In this document: positions 1 through 7,748 of the stretch, piece after piece
Layout: each line of letters starts with the position of its first letter
How positions within the stretch are numbered: position 1 is the first letter of the stretch
Origin: Methanomicrobiales archaeon
GTDB taxonomy: Archaea > Halobacteriota > Methanomicrobia > Methanomicrobiales > Methanospirillaceae
Assembly (NCBI GenBank): GCA_022841205.1
Contig: JALHCK010000002.1
Location: forward strand, 1 to 45,132
Direction: 5' to 3'
DNA length: 45,132 nucleotides
Notes under the pieces: model-generated
Databases searched by the model: none
What the model was told of the DNA's origin: nothing
The model's input: the letters and a program-made list of their open reading frames with translations, nothing else
Made by a program: the position numbers and the translations under genes

Positions 1-150
1 TGTCTCATGGGTTACCTGTACGGTATGGTCTTTTTCCCATTGACTGGGTAAGCGCTCGCTTATCTTTTCCGTTGCGCTCACGCACGGTACCATCGCCATC
101 CCAGCCAGCAGCAGTGCCAGCAGGACGGTGTAAAGTTTCATTGTTTTCAT
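1..150 (-). CDS. N-terminal part of a secreted protein (runs off the window)
   Basis: The first 50 codons of a gene that continues beyond the left edge, starting at ATG 150-148. They encode a signal peptide: MKTMKL, a run of Leu/Ala/Met, then VPCVSA before the mature part. This signal peptide is nearly identical to that of the secreted protein at 5984-7039, but the mature parts differ from about residue 27. Here it continues TEKISERLPSQ, there EKDIDMNKMQ. The upstream DNA is also duplicated between the two genes. The function cannot be told from the visible part. It is probably exported like its paralogue. Confidence 0.75.
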   Translation of the reverse strand, partial: MKTMKLYTVLLALLLAGMAMVPCVSATEKISERLPSQWEKDHTVQVTHET

Positions 151-296
151 CTTTTCACTCTCGTTTTTTTCTATACGCTCCGCTCGGCCATCCGGATCGA
201 ATCCCCTATTAACGGGGAAGAGTCCAAGAATCACCAGCGGAACCGGGAAGGATTCAGATGGTGTGCAAATTTCTATGAATCCTGCCGTTTCTTATT

Positions 297-343
297 GGAC
301 ATCTTTAGATTGTCCGCATTGGTGTTCGTGACTATGGCACCAA
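297..343 (-). promoter_or_regulatory. Two conserved inverted repeats upstream of the secreted gene
   Basis: GGACA (297) pairs with TGTCC (315) around a 9-base centre. TTGGTG (319) pairs with CACCAA (343) around 13 bases. The same two structures, with equal overall lengths of 19 and 25 bases, occur at 7154-7172 and 7176-7200. In the second copy the first arm is extended to GGACAA/TTGTCC. On the minus strand an AAATTATTT tract, a possible TATA box, follows the second repeat at about 341-349. If it is the promoter, the transcript would have a leader of roughly 170 nt. The regulatory role is an inference. Confidence 0.4.
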
Positions 344-362
344 ATAATTTCTGTCCACATCC

Positions 363-379
363 TCAAACTGCCAGTTTGA
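363..379. promoter_or_regulatory. Operator-like palindrome, copy 1
   Basis: TCAAACT-GCC-AGTTTGA is a perfect 7-3-7 inverted repeat. The identical sequence lies at 7220-7236. Its size and symmetry fit a dimeric DNA-binding regulator, but no binding protein can be assigned from the sequence. Confidence 0.45.
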
Positions 380-427
380 TGATTTGGAAACAAACTGGGA
401 ACTATTGCCGTCATTGACGTCGATCCG

Positions 428-566
428 GAGCCCGGCTTTACGACAGTAGTGAAAACGTCCTGCCTTCCAAAATACCGTCGTGGGATGAGGATCTTGTCCA
501 CACCCTCCAAAGGTAAATCGAACCGGGGTGCATAAACGATCTCTGTGTCAGATCCAGAACTGTTCT
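428..566. repeat. Dispersed intergenic repeat, copy A
   Basis: A stretch of about 140 bp beginning GAGCCCGG and ending AGAACTGTTCT is related over its length to 3315-3453, with many substitutions and few gaps. A shorter third copy lies at 2839-2912. None of the three contains a convincing gene. The copies lie between small membrane or secreted protein genes in this region only. The nature is unknown: an old mobile-element remnant or a shared gene-end sequence are both possible. Confidence 0.6.
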
Positions 567-624
567 CGGAACTATTGGCATAGATTCAAAACGATTCCTG
601 ACCGCCTCCTTTCTCACCCTCATT

Positions 625-1287
625 TTACCGACACCGTTCACAGTCAAATCCCCTTAAGGGCTCCCTGGCTTTATTGAAACCAGCCTGGCTGATGAGACTC
701 ATCAGGATGAGTTCATCCGAATATTGGGCATTTTCATCATACATGAACCCATAATAGAGAATGAAATAGTCGTCCGAAGAGGAGAGAAAAGGACGTTCTG
801 CAACCATGAAATATCCCTGGAAGAGATCTGTTGAGACGCGGGTAGCCTGGAGATCATACTCGATATTATCGGGGTTTTTCATGGGCAGGTCAACGACTTC
901 GATCGAACCCTTCACGCGAAGATAATTGCACAACTCGCATGTCGCCTTCAGAAAATCATCACGTTCCTGAAAGTACCAGGAATCTACCGATACCTTTGCA
1001 GCGGTTCCCGAAACAGCATATTCGGCATGAAGGTATTCCCCTGGAGATGATGAAATAGCCGACGGAGAAGTGATCTTTTCGACAGAGATTGGACTGAGCC
1101 TGTTATTTAGCAGTTTGGGGCCGTGGAGGGAACCTGGAATAAACCTGTACTCTCGGATATCAGGAGGGGAAAGGCCTGGACCAATGGGCAAGAGGATGAA
1201 AACGACAAAAATTATGGCGAATACAACGGCAATTCCGATTATCGAAACGAGTATTTCTTTATGATTCTTCTGAAGGTGTCTCCCCAT
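625..1287 (-). CDS. Membrane-anchored protein with extracytoplasmic domain, unknown function
   Basis: The start is placed at ATG 1287 (MGRHLQKN) because GGTGGA lies about 8 bases upstream; a GTG at 1299 would add four residues. The product has about 220 residues. Residues ~11-36 form one transmembrane helix (ILVSIIGIAVVFAI...), with the rest predicted outside the cell. Two CXXC pairs are present: CELC in the middle and CERC three residues from the C-terminus. These could bind a metal or form disulfides. No family is recognised. The gene lies 37 bp downstream of the stop codon of the lipoprotein gene that the IS1595 element has broken. The two were probably one operon, so its expression may be affected by the insertion. 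Confidence 0.65.
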   Translation of the reverse strand: MGRHLQKNHKEILVSIIGIAVVFAIIFVVFILLPIGPGLSPPDIREYRFIPGSLHGPKLLNNRLSPISVEKITSPSAISSSPGEYLHAEYAVSGTAAKVSVDSWYFQERDDFLKATCELCNYLRVKGSIEVVDLPMKNPDNIEYDLQATRVSTDLFQGYFMVAERPFLSSSDDYFILYYGFMYDENAQYSDELILMSLISQAGFNKAREPLRGFDCERCR

Positions 1288-1565
1288 CGTAAATTCCACC
1301 AGACATCGTTATTTGAACAGCAGATCACATCACCGCTCCTTGAGGGAGATCATGCTGCACGAATATGACAGTACGGCTTTTTTCATCAACCAGAAAATCC
1401 CAGTTTATGTTCTCATGAAGAATGCAGAGGGCCGGTGCACAGGCCGGACCGGAGAAATTCTTCGGAGTCGGATGACACTGGTGCAGGACCCCTTCAATCA
1501 CACCCCCATCCTGCAGGAGGGCAACGGCCCGTTCATCACCAAGAGCCGCATCAATAATAATTTTT

Positions 1566-2479
1566 GGTGATTCATTAATAAAGGCCACGACTATATACTA
1601 AGCAACGGTGGCCAGATGGATGAACCTGGTAGAACTGACGCAATACACAAGCGATGAAGAGCGTGCAGAAGAGTATCTCAGGCAACAGGGGATCCTCAAG
1701 ACATTTCCGGACTGTCCATATTGCCATGGAACAAGGATAAACCGGGTAAGGAGAGCCAAATACAAATGTTACTCCTGCAATCGTGAATGGGGGGTCCGGC
1801 GCGATAGCATTCTCGAAGGGTTAAAAGTCCCTTTCACCAAATTCCTCATGGCGATAAAGCTCTTCGAGATTGACACCTCTGTACGGGAAGCCGCCAAACA
1901 ATTAGGATTGGCCTATAACACCGTGTACAATATCCATGCTCTCATCAGGAAGGCGATACTCACCACCAATGTGCATGCCTCCTCATTTTCAGGTGAGATT
2001 GAAATGGATGAATCCTATTTCGGCGGGAGAAGGAAGGGGAAGCGTGGACGTGGTGCAGCGGGAAAGGTCCCGGTATTCGGTATTCTTGAACGAGGGGGAA
2101 AGGTTACCGTGGAGGTCGTTACTGATGTCCAGGGAGAAACTCTCCTGGAACTGGCCATCAAGAAGGTGAAACGAGGGAGCCTCATCTACACGGATAAATT
2201 CCGAAGCTATAATGGACTCATTTCCTATGGGTTCAAACACCGGAGAATCGATCACGGGAAGAAATTCGCAAACGGAAAAGTGTATATCAACGGAATAGAG
2301 GGATTCTGGTCCTTCGCGAAGCAACGCTTACTGAAATATCATGGGGTCGACGCCCAGAAGTTTCCGCTCTATCTCAAGGAATTGGAGTTCCGGTATAACC
2401 ATCGCGACCGAGATCTTTTTGACGATCTCTTCCAAGTGTTAGTTGGATATAGTCGCGTGGCTTATATTGAGTAATCACC
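1566..2479 (+). mobile_element. IS1595-family insertion sequence, complete
   Basis: The element is 914 bp with imperfect terminal inverted repeats. The left end reads GGTGATTCATTAATAAAGGC and the inverted right end reads GGTGATTACTCAATATAAGC. After a one-base offset, both continue CCACG...ACTATAT. It is flanked by an exact 8-bp direct duplication, TAATTTTT, at 1558-1565 and 2480-2487, the size usual for IS1595. The intact ends, intact transposase and exact duplication indicate a recent insertion. It sits inside the minus-strand lipoprotein gene. Confidence 0.92.
1608..2474 (+). CDS. IS1595-family transposase (ISXO2-like)
   Basis: This 288-residue DDE-type transposase moves the surrounding element. 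The N-terminal zinc ribbon is CPYC at residues ~36-39 and CYSC at ~53-56. A helix-turn-helix (VREAAKQLGLAYNTVYNIH) follows at ~90-110. The catalytic core has MDESYFGGR (first Asp), IYTDKFRSY (second Asp) and NGIEGFWSFAKQRL (acidic third position with the family's conserved FWS). The start is GTG 1608 or ATG 1620; the sequence does not decide. The stop codon lies inside the right terminal inverted repeat. The length is normal for the family and no lesion is seen. Confidence 0.93.
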   Translation: MARWMNLVELTQYTSDEERAEEYLRQQGILKTFPDCPYCHGTRINRVRRAKYKCYSCNREWGVRRDSILEGLKVPFTKFLMAIKLFEIDTSVREAAKQLGLAYNTVYNIHALIRKAILTTNVHASSFSGEIEMDESYFGGRRKGKRGRGAAGKVPVFGILERGGKVTVEVVTDVQGETLLELAIKKVKRGSLIYTDKFRSYNGLISYGFKHRRIDHGKKFANGKVYINGIEGFWSFAKQRLLKYHGVDAQKFPLYLKELEFRYNHRDRDLFDDLFQVLVGYSRVAYIE

Positions 2480-2838
2480 TAATTTTTTTCCTGTTTTCAT
2501 CAATCCTGTCAGTAGGGTCATCCTGTCCAATCACACGGATATCCGTGTAATTCACGACATGAAGCGAAGCATTTGGAATTCCCGGTGTTATTGAAATATT
2601 AATCGTCCCGGTGCCTTGTAACGGTGAAGTGCCCATATCCGAAGAACTGACCGGTGAAGATACAATAACATCATGTGTCGGTTGTTTTCCGACAGTCTCG
2701 TTATGAGCTTCTTTTTCCGGACCCTGATGAATACATCCCGAAAAAACGAGAACTAGGATAAATACCACCAGAACGACACTAACTTTTCGTGTTTTCATTT
2801 TTTTCCTCAAGTTATTTTTAAGATTTCACGATTTCACT

Positions 2839-2912
2839 CCTTCCCGGCCTCACGCGATATTTCTATTCCGAGCCCGGAGTTATGACAGCAGAGGAAGCAT
2901 CTTACCCTCCGA
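2839..2912. repeat. Dispersed intergenic repeat, copy C (short)
   Basis: This copy shares with copy B (3284-3453) the string TTCTATTCCGAGCCCGG, its CCTTCC-GGCCT approach, and the following TTATGACAGCAGA. It stops matching after about 75 bp. It lies just upstream of the broken lipoprotein gene. Confidence 0.55.
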
Positions 2913-2960
2913 AAAAATCAGATGGTTCCGTTACATTTTCCCTCCGTAAATCTTGTATTT

Positions 2961-3263
2961 TCATCTGTCTTCTGAAATCGTCTCTAAGGTATCCAGTCTT
3001 CTCTCAATTTGCACTATTGAATCCTGGAGGGTAATCATCAGCGCATAAGTATCGGGTGATGGGCCTTGCATTTTATTCATTGCATCGATATACCTGTTTT
3101 GGCGTATATCCAACCATTTTTTCAATGAGTGTATAGAACCATCTACGAATAGCATGAGCGTAATGACTGCCCATACTGTCCAGTTATTTGAAACCATGCT
3201 GTATATTGTCACGAATGCGAATGCAATGAGTTCCAGAATTTTTTTTACGTTGTTTTCCATCAT
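2961..3263 (-). CDS. Small two-helix membrane protein with coiled-coil tail
   Basis: About 100 residues. Two hydrophobic helices, ~9-24 (ILELIAFAFVTIYSMV) and ~28-45, are followed by a charged amphipathic C-terminal half (DSIVQIERRLDTLETISE) that looks like a coiled coil. Three start codons are stacked: TTG 3266, ATG 3263 and ATG 3260. No strong ribosome site separates them. No family is recognised. Repeat copy C lies just downstream and copy B just upstream. It could be a small membrane scaffold or the partner of a larger protein; nothing in the context decides. Confidence 0.5.
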   Translation of the reverse strand: MMENNVKKILELIAFAFVTIYSMVSNNWTVWAVITLMLFVDGSIHSLKKWLDIRQNRYIDAMNKMQGPSPDTYALMITLQDSIVQIERRLDTLETISEDR

Positions 3264-3283
3264 CAAAACTCAACCGCTTTTTT

Positions 3284-3453
3284 CCTTCCTGGCCTTATGC
3301 GATACTTCTATTCCGAGCCCGGATTTATGACAGCAGAAAAAGCGTCTTGCCTTCCGGAACGCTGTCGCGGGATGAGGGGCTTGTCCTCACCCTTCCATAG
3401 CGATTGGAACTAGGTGCATAAAACGATTTCTGTACTGGGTCCGGAACAGTTCT
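3284..3453. repeat. Dispersed intergenic repeat, copy B (longest)
   Basis: This is the longest copy. Its first ~75 bp match copy C and 3315-3453 match copy A at 428-566. Similarity to copy A ends at GTTCT (3453), close to the presumed left end of the IS256-family element, so that element may have inserted at or within this repeat. Confidence 0.6.
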
Positions 3454-3520
3454 TGAAGGGGTGGGGAAAATTATATCGCCACATCCCGGGAGAATTTTCC
3501 CGCCAGAGACGGTACCGTCC

Positions 3521-4687
3521 TTAATAAGCTGTAATTTCAGTTCCTGTATCCACAGAGGGTATCTCACTTACATCGGATAAATACCGTCTACCCGTAACCC
3601 ATTCCTCATTGATGTCCATGAGGATTGATCCCGCGATCCTCAACAGAGACGAATCATTTGGGAACGCACCAATGGAACGATATCGCCGTTTTATTTCCTT
3701 GTGGACACGTTCAAGGAGGTTGGTTGTTCGTATCCTCCTCCAATGTTCAGGAGGAAAGCTTCGATAATTCATCAAATCATACTGGAATCGTTCTGCGGTA
3801 TTCGCAGCACGGGAGAACCCACGAGATTCAAGTTCAAGGATGCATTCCTGGAGTCGCCGGGGATCGGTCAATGAATCCTTCAGAATTGCGACAACACTCT
3901 TGTGATCCTTCCTGGGTATTTTCTTCAATACTGCCCTGATAAAGTGGACCTGGCACATCTGCCAACTGCAACCATGGAATGAATGTTCAACGGCATTCTG
4001 GATGCCTTTATGGCCGTCTGAAATGATGAGATCAACTTTCTTCAGTCCGCGCTCTTTCAGGTCCGAGAACAGGTCCTCCCAGGTGAGCTCATCCTCACAG
4101 TCTGCAATTCTGGCTCCCAGGATCTCACGGATCCCATCATTCCGAATACCAGCGATCACGAGTAAGGCCTTATTCGCATACCTGGTTCCATCCCTGATTT
4201 TGAAATACGAGGCATCCACGAAGATGTAGGGGATATGGGAATCAACAGGACGTGAAAGGAATTCTTTGACCTTTGAATCGAGTTCTTTGGCGATGCTCGA
4301 AACATAGGAAGCGGAGACCTTCTCGACGCCGAGAGTTGAGATGACATTCTGGATCTTCCTCGTGGATACACCCTGAAGATACGACTCAATGATTGATTTC
4401 TCAAGAGCTTTTTCAACCCTTGAATATCGTTCGAAAACCTGAGTCTTGAATGGAATATCCCGCAATAAGGGCTTGTTGAGAGATAATAAGCCGTGCCGCG
4501 ACTTGAGTGATCGGGACCTGGTCCCATTCCGGTAGGTGCGTCTCGATCCGGTTCTCTCATACCTAGTGGCCCCGGCCAGCTCATCTGCTTCTTTCTTCAT
4601 CACCTCGTTCAAAAACCAGGTGATGAGATTCTTCATTCCTTCTTTGTTATCGGTAAGATAATTTACCACGAGGTCTTTACTATTCAT
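3521..4687 (-). CDS. IS256-family transposase
   Basis: This 388-residue Mutator/IS256-type DDE transposase appears complete. The catalytic core shows FVDASYFKIRDG (first Asp), LIISDGHKGIQNA (second Asp) and LLERVHKEIKRR (Glu). The family's CxxH motif occurs in CSWQMCQVHFIRAV, and the N-terminal half carries the arginine-rich RTYRNGTRSRSLKSRHG segment typical of the DNA-binding part. The start is ATG 4687 (MNSKDLVV). No stop or frameshift is seen. Clear terminal inverted repeats and a target duplication could not be identified by eye, so the element's ends are not given. Confidence 0.9.
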   Translation of the reverse strand: MNSKDLVVNYLTDNKEGMKNLITWFLNEVMKKEADELAGATRYERTGSRRTYRNGTRSRSLKSRHGLLSLNKPLLRDIPFKTQVFERYSRVEKALEKSIIESYLQGVSTRKIQNVISTLGVEKVSASYVSSIAKELDSKVKEFLSRPVDSHIPYIFVDASYFKIRDGTRYANKALLVIAGIRNDGIREILGARIADCEDELTWEDLFSDLKERGLKKVDLIISDGHKGIQNAVEHSFHGCSWQMCQVHFIRAVLKKIPRKDHKSVVAILKDSLTDPRRLQECILELESRGFSRAANTAERFQYDLMNYRSFPPEHWRRIRTTNLLERVHKEIKRRYRSIGAFPNDSSLLRIAGSILMDINEEWVTGRRYLSDVSEIPSVDTGTEITAY

Positions 4688-4750
4688 TGCCCTGTATTCA
4701 TCCGTTCTGCAATCTAAGGTAGGATACAGGGACTCTTCAATTTTACAGCT

Positions 4751-5231
4751 TTATATGCACACTACCGCCAGGTTCGGTGCGTTTGTGAGCACGATGAGAA
4801 TTCCGGTCACAATGATTATCACAGCAAAAAATATGTTTTCTTTCAACCGGCAGGCCCCGATACCAATAATCCCGAAGCCGGCACCACCGATAATTTTTAA
4901 CATTATCAGGCCAGGATTTCCGAGCAGATTATATTGGAGCCAGAGGGAATCGAAGACTGGGACAATGATAGCATACAGCATGAAAGGTATGATAAATGCC
5001 AGAAGAGGTGCGAGATGTCGGAATCCCGCGATGGTGATAATTACCGGAATAATAAAGACGAAAAGAAGCCCGAGTCCCATCATCACATGAAAAGAGGGGT
5101 GAAATGCCGGACAAATTCAATACTGTCACAAGGATATGCATGAATAGAAGAGATACAATGAATATAAGCGATGAAAAAGCCGCCGTTTTATCTATCTGCT
5201 CTATCTTTTGATGAATCAGTGAAAATGTCAT
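4751..5231 (-). pseudogene. Multi-spanning membrane protein, probably frameshifted
   Basis: Two overlapping frames look like one protein. Frame 1 starts at ATG 5231 (MTFSLIHQKIEQIDK) and has one transmembrane helix, then loses hydrophobic character after about residue 49. The neighbouring frame opens at ~5086 with MMGLGLLFVFIIPVI and carries three to four more helices to a stop at 4751. A one-base change near 5087-5100, where short A and G runs occur (AAAAGAGGGG on the plus strand), would give a single protein of about 160 residues. The alternative is two translationally coupled small membrane proteins. No family is recognised. Confidence 0.45.
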
Positions 5232-5252
5232 TGGACTTCACCCAAAAAAATG

Positions 5253-5909
5253 TTAGCTCATACGTCTCCGGCGAAATACTGCGAATATTAACCCGATGCC
5301 CAATGCTGTGACAGGGAGGATTAACGGAAGCACTGCGGGAACAGTCGTGGGTTGTTGGGGAACCTGACCGATTGGGGAAGATAATTCAGTCCCGGTCGGA
5401 CTCTCATTGGTATCCGGGGGTCTGTTTACGAGAGTGAAAGGATAGAGATAAGGATACCGATCATCGTCAGACCAGACTATAGAAAGACTGTAGTCTCCAG
5501 CAACGGCATCCTGCCGTATTACCGTATTATTTTCCAGCCGTTTATACCATTGAGTCGTATTCATTACAAATGACCACGTATGGTTTACTCCCTTTCCTGC
5601 TGTGACGAAAGTTGATCCAGTATACGAAGGAGGCGCAAGATTTGGACGAAGTGTCATGAACGTGGATATATACGCTGCATACTCGAGTTGCTCACCAACG
5701 GGAAGATCTGTCTCTCCAGAAACGGTGAATGAATCGCCGGTATATTGAGTGCCGATAGGAAGGTTATCGACCGTGATCCAGTAGCCGCGGTGAGGATAGG
5801 CCGAAGATGGGATAGTTGAACTATCCTTCGTTGAAATCTCTGCACATGTAGAAGTGACAAGAAGCATCCCGGCGATAATGATACTCAAGAGCATTTTTTT
5901 CAATGACAT
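5253..5909 (-). CDS. Secreted, C-terminally anchored surface protein, unknown function
   Basis: This 218-residue protein has a cleavable signal peptide (MSLKKMLLSIIIAGMLLVTS...) and one Ig-like extracellular domain at ~45-165, with the phrases GDSFTVSGETDLPVGE and AGDYSLSIVWSDD. A Pro/Thr-rich stalk follows, then a C-terminal membrane helix and RRRRMS. This layout (export, one beta domain, stalk, helix, basic tail) is typical of archaeal cell-surface proteins. No PGF-type archaeosortase motif is visible. It stands 74 bp upstream of the gene at 5984 in transcription order reversed, so the two may be co-transcribed. The partner or ligand is unknown. Confidence 0.75.
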   Translation of the reverse strand: MSLKKMLLSIIIAGMLLVTSTCAEISTKDSSTIPSSAYPHRGYWITVDNLPIGTQYTGDSFTVSGETDLPVGEQLEYAAYISTFMTLRPNLAPPSYTGSTFVTAGKGVNHTWSFVMNTTQWYKRLENNTVIRQDAVAGDYSLSIVWSDDDRYPYLYPFTLVNRPPDTNESPTGTELSSPIGQVPQQPTTVPAVLPLILPVTALGIGLIFAVFRRRRMS

Positions 5910-5983
5910 ATTTTCACAATCCCTACTGTATGAAATGACCTGCCCAATTTTAATTAAGATAAATCAAGTTATTTTTTGCCATT

Positions 5984-7039
5984 TCAAGCCCATACATTGA
6001 ATAACCCGGACCAGCCTGAAGCTGAAATAGTGCCCTGATTAAGAGTTACTTGAGGGATATTGACATTATGGAATACGATGTCCCCGCACATATGATAGGG
6101 GTTAGAATTCTGTCCTTGGGCCTGTTCCAATGTATTTACTATTTCGAGATTTGTATTTGTGGATATGGCGTTTGAGAAATAATATGTTGAAGTCCCTTTG
6201 GTAAGATCACTTGTTGTGACCTTCCATCCTGTCTGACCACCAACACTCGTGTATTCCAGAGTTCCCTGAATATTATCTCCCTGGTCAACATTAAGTATGG
6301 GACTGTAGTAGTAATTGGTAGGACTGGTGTATCTCCAGGAAGATATTTTCCATACCGGATTATTCAGGTTATAATTCCACATTAAAACGGGCTGCATAAT
6401 GGTATCTGAATTTTCAAGTCCGTTGAAAATGGCCAAAGCAAACGTCGGAGTGCCCCCACTAGTTGACGGTGGCGACGGGGTATACCATGTTGAACGTAAA
6501 TAACTGATCTGACTGACCGTTTTATATGCCCATGCAAGCCAGTTGCTGTTATAGATCGTGGAAGCACGTGTTACGGCCAAATCTTTCTTGGACGATTCAT
6601 CAATTACCGTTATAACAAGATCCCCTATCTCAGTTAGGACATATGTCGTCCCTGTGTTGATTCGAGAATCAAGGATACGTGCTCCCTGCGGGACAGCATA
6701 AACATGTGTAGCCGGGACGAGTCCGTTTGGCGTGGTTACTTTGGTTGCAGTATCATCAGAAGCAACGATAATTTGTTTCCCCTCTTGATCGAAGATTCTG
6801 GTGATTCCGTCAGAGGAGTGGTAGATTATCGATCCTTCAGGTATGGCGTATATATCATCACCTGGCTGGGTGCCTAATGGTCCTGTGATAACCGTGTTCT
6901 GCAGATTTTTATCCTGAATAAGTTCGGAAATCTGCATTTTGTTCATGTCTATATCTTTTTCGGCGCTTACGCACGGTACCATCGCCATTCCCGCCAACAG
7001 CAGTGCCAGCAGGACGGCTCTAAGTTTCATTGTCTTCAT
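5984..7039 (-). CDS. Secreted protein with Trp/Tyr-rich beta domain, unknown function
   Basis: 351 residues starting at ATG 7039, with GTGA 5-8 bases upstream. Residues 1-26 are a signal peptide almost identical to that of the gene at 1-150. Residues ~40-160 contain repeated phrases, YAIPEGSIIYHSSDG and YAVPQGARILDSRI, suggesting a small internal duplication. Residues ~170-351 are rich in Trp, Tyr, Ser and Thr (NWLAWAYKTVSQISYLRSTW, WKISSWRYTSPTNYYY). They look like a secreted beta-sandwich, somewhat reminiscent of neprosin/eqolisin-type domains, though catalytic residues cannot be assigned. No membrane anchor is seen. The gene is divergent from 7284 and shares an upstream block with a paralogous leader at 74-388. 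Confidence 0.8.
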   Translation of the reverse strand: MKTMKLRAVLLALLLAGMAMVPCVSAEKDIDMNKMQISELIQDKNLQNTVITGPLGTQPGDDIYAIPEGSIIYHSSDGITRIFDQEGKQIIVASDDTATKVTTPNGLVPATHVYAVPQGARILDSRINTGTTYVLTEIGDLVITVIDESSKKDLAVTRASTIYNSNWLAWAYKTVSQISYLRSTWYTPSPPSTSGGTPTFALAIFNGLENSDTIMQPVLMWNYNLNNPVWKISSWRYTSPTNYYYSPILNVDQGDNIQGTLEYTSVGGQTGWKVTTSDLTKGTSTYYFSNAISTNTNLEIVNTLEQAQGQNSNPYHMCGDIVFHNVNIPQVTLNQGTISASGWSGLFNVWA

Positions 7040-7245
7040 CTTTTCACTCTCTTTTTTTTCGATACGCTCCGCTCGGCAATCCGGATCAATTACCAGCGGA
7101 ACCGGGAAGGATTCAGATGGTGTGCAAACTCATGAATCCTACCGATTCTTATTGGACAACTTAAAATTGTCCGCGTTGGTGTTGGTAAATATGGCACCAA
7201 ATAATTTCTGTCCACATCCTCAAACTGCCAGTTTGATGATTTGGA
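6963..7245. repeat. Duplicated leader block, copy 2
   Basis: This is the counterpart of 74-388: signal-peptide codons plus upstream DNA of the secreted gene at 5984-7039. It lacks about 32 bp present in copy 1. All three inverted repeats are kept (7154-7172, 7176-7200, 7220-7236). The block ends 39 bp before the start of the divergent gene at 7284. Confidence 0.85.
7154..7236. promoter_or_regulatory. Cluster of inverted repeats between divergent secreted-protein genes
   Basis: GGACAA/TTGTCC at 7154-7172, TTGGTG/CACCAA at 7176-7200, and the perfect palindrome TCAAACTGCCAGTTTGA at 7220-7236. All three are conserved in position at 297-379. The last is 47 bp upstream of the ATG at 7284, so a bound protein could influence both directions. 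The regulator is not identified; the membrane wHTH protein at 7749 is one candidate by proximity only. Confidence 0.45.
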
Positions 7246-7283
7246 CATAAAGATTAAGCAATATCTCTCAAGAACATCTTCCC

Positions 7284-7730
7284 ATGTCGCAAAGGCTTGG
7301 AGTTTTTGCAATGATGCTTCTGTTAATTGCATCGTTTGCAGTAGTATCGGCAAGTGAACAGGCCCCTTCTGTCGGTAACGGCGGTTATATTGTTGAACCT
7401 TTTCAAGGAGACGACGAGGAGCCCTTTGTCATCGATACGGTGTATGCGACAATCACCCAGGGACGAACAAACTGGCATACAAAGGCCGTATCGACATTCA
7501 TTACGACTTTGAACGTGGACCTGAACTGGGGAAACCCGGCGAATTCACTCCAGCTCAAGATTTATTCACCGGATGGATTTGCATTCGGCCCATACTATGA
7601 CAATTTCGATGGGTATTATGATGGCCGTATCAACCTAAACATCATCAACAGCGATGGTATCGCGCAAGGTACATGGTATTATGAAGTGTATGGTTATAGT
7701 GTCACAGGGACAGAAGATTATTCCATCTGA
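7284..7730 (+). CDS. Secreted protein with PPC-like beta domain
   Basis: 148 residues. A signal peptide covers 1-23 (MSQRLGVFAMMLLLIASFAVVS) and the motif GGYIVEPF comes soon after cleavage. Residues ~50-148 resemble the bacterial/archaeal pre-peptidase C-terminal type domain: TQGRTNWHTKAVSTFITTLN, LQLKIYSPDG, then GTWYYEVYGYSVTG. Such domains bind sugar or protein outside the cell or act as export appendages. Here it stands alone, without a protease. It is followed 18 bp later by the membrane wHTH regulator, which has a similar motif (GTYSVEPY) at the same place after its signal peptide. The two are probably co-transcribed and may work together. Confidence 0.75.
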   Translation: MSQRLGVFAMMLLLIASFAVVSASEQAPSVGNGGYIVEPFQGDDEEPFVIDTVYATITQGRTNWHTKAVSTFITTLNVDLNWGNPANSLQLKIYSPDGFAFGPYYDNFDGYYDGRINLNIINSDGIAQGTWYYEVYGYSVTGTEDYSI

Positions 7731-7748
7731 ACTGTCAGATACGATGGA

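Larger units (their letters stand above)
74..388. repeat. Duplicated leader block, copy 1
   Basis: This block, made of signal-peptide codons plus about 240 bp of upstream DNA, recurs at 6963-7245. The copies are clearly related along their whole length. Copy 1 carries about 32 bp that copy 2 lacks, around 203-235, including a short CCCC/GGGG hairpin. Both copies keep three inverted repeats with the same spacing: 297-315, 319-343 and 363-379. The block serves the minus-strand gene at 1-150. Confidence 0.85.
1325..2798 (-). pseudogene. Lipoprotein gene split by an IS1595 element
   Basis: The 5' part (2798 to 2480) encodes a lipoprotein signal with lipobox FSGC, then a Ser/Thr-rich segment ending DENRKKI. 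The 3' part (1557 to 1325) continues IIDAALGDERAVALLQDGG and ends at a stop at 1325. Removing the 914-bp insertion and one 8-bp target duplicate joins both parts in the same frame, giving about 183 residues. The ATG at 2798 is preferred over the upstream TTG because a TGAGG ribosome site precedes it. As it stands, the 5' part stops at a TGA formed by the IS end. No family is recognised. The 3' half contains three Cys (CHPT, CAPALC), possibly a redox or metal site. Confidence 0.8.

Noticed and set aside
3437..4745. Terminal inverted repeats of the IS256-family element
   Set aside because: TTGAAG-containing segments near 3452 and, inverted, near 4740 match only weakly and no target duplication fits, so the ends are left undefined.
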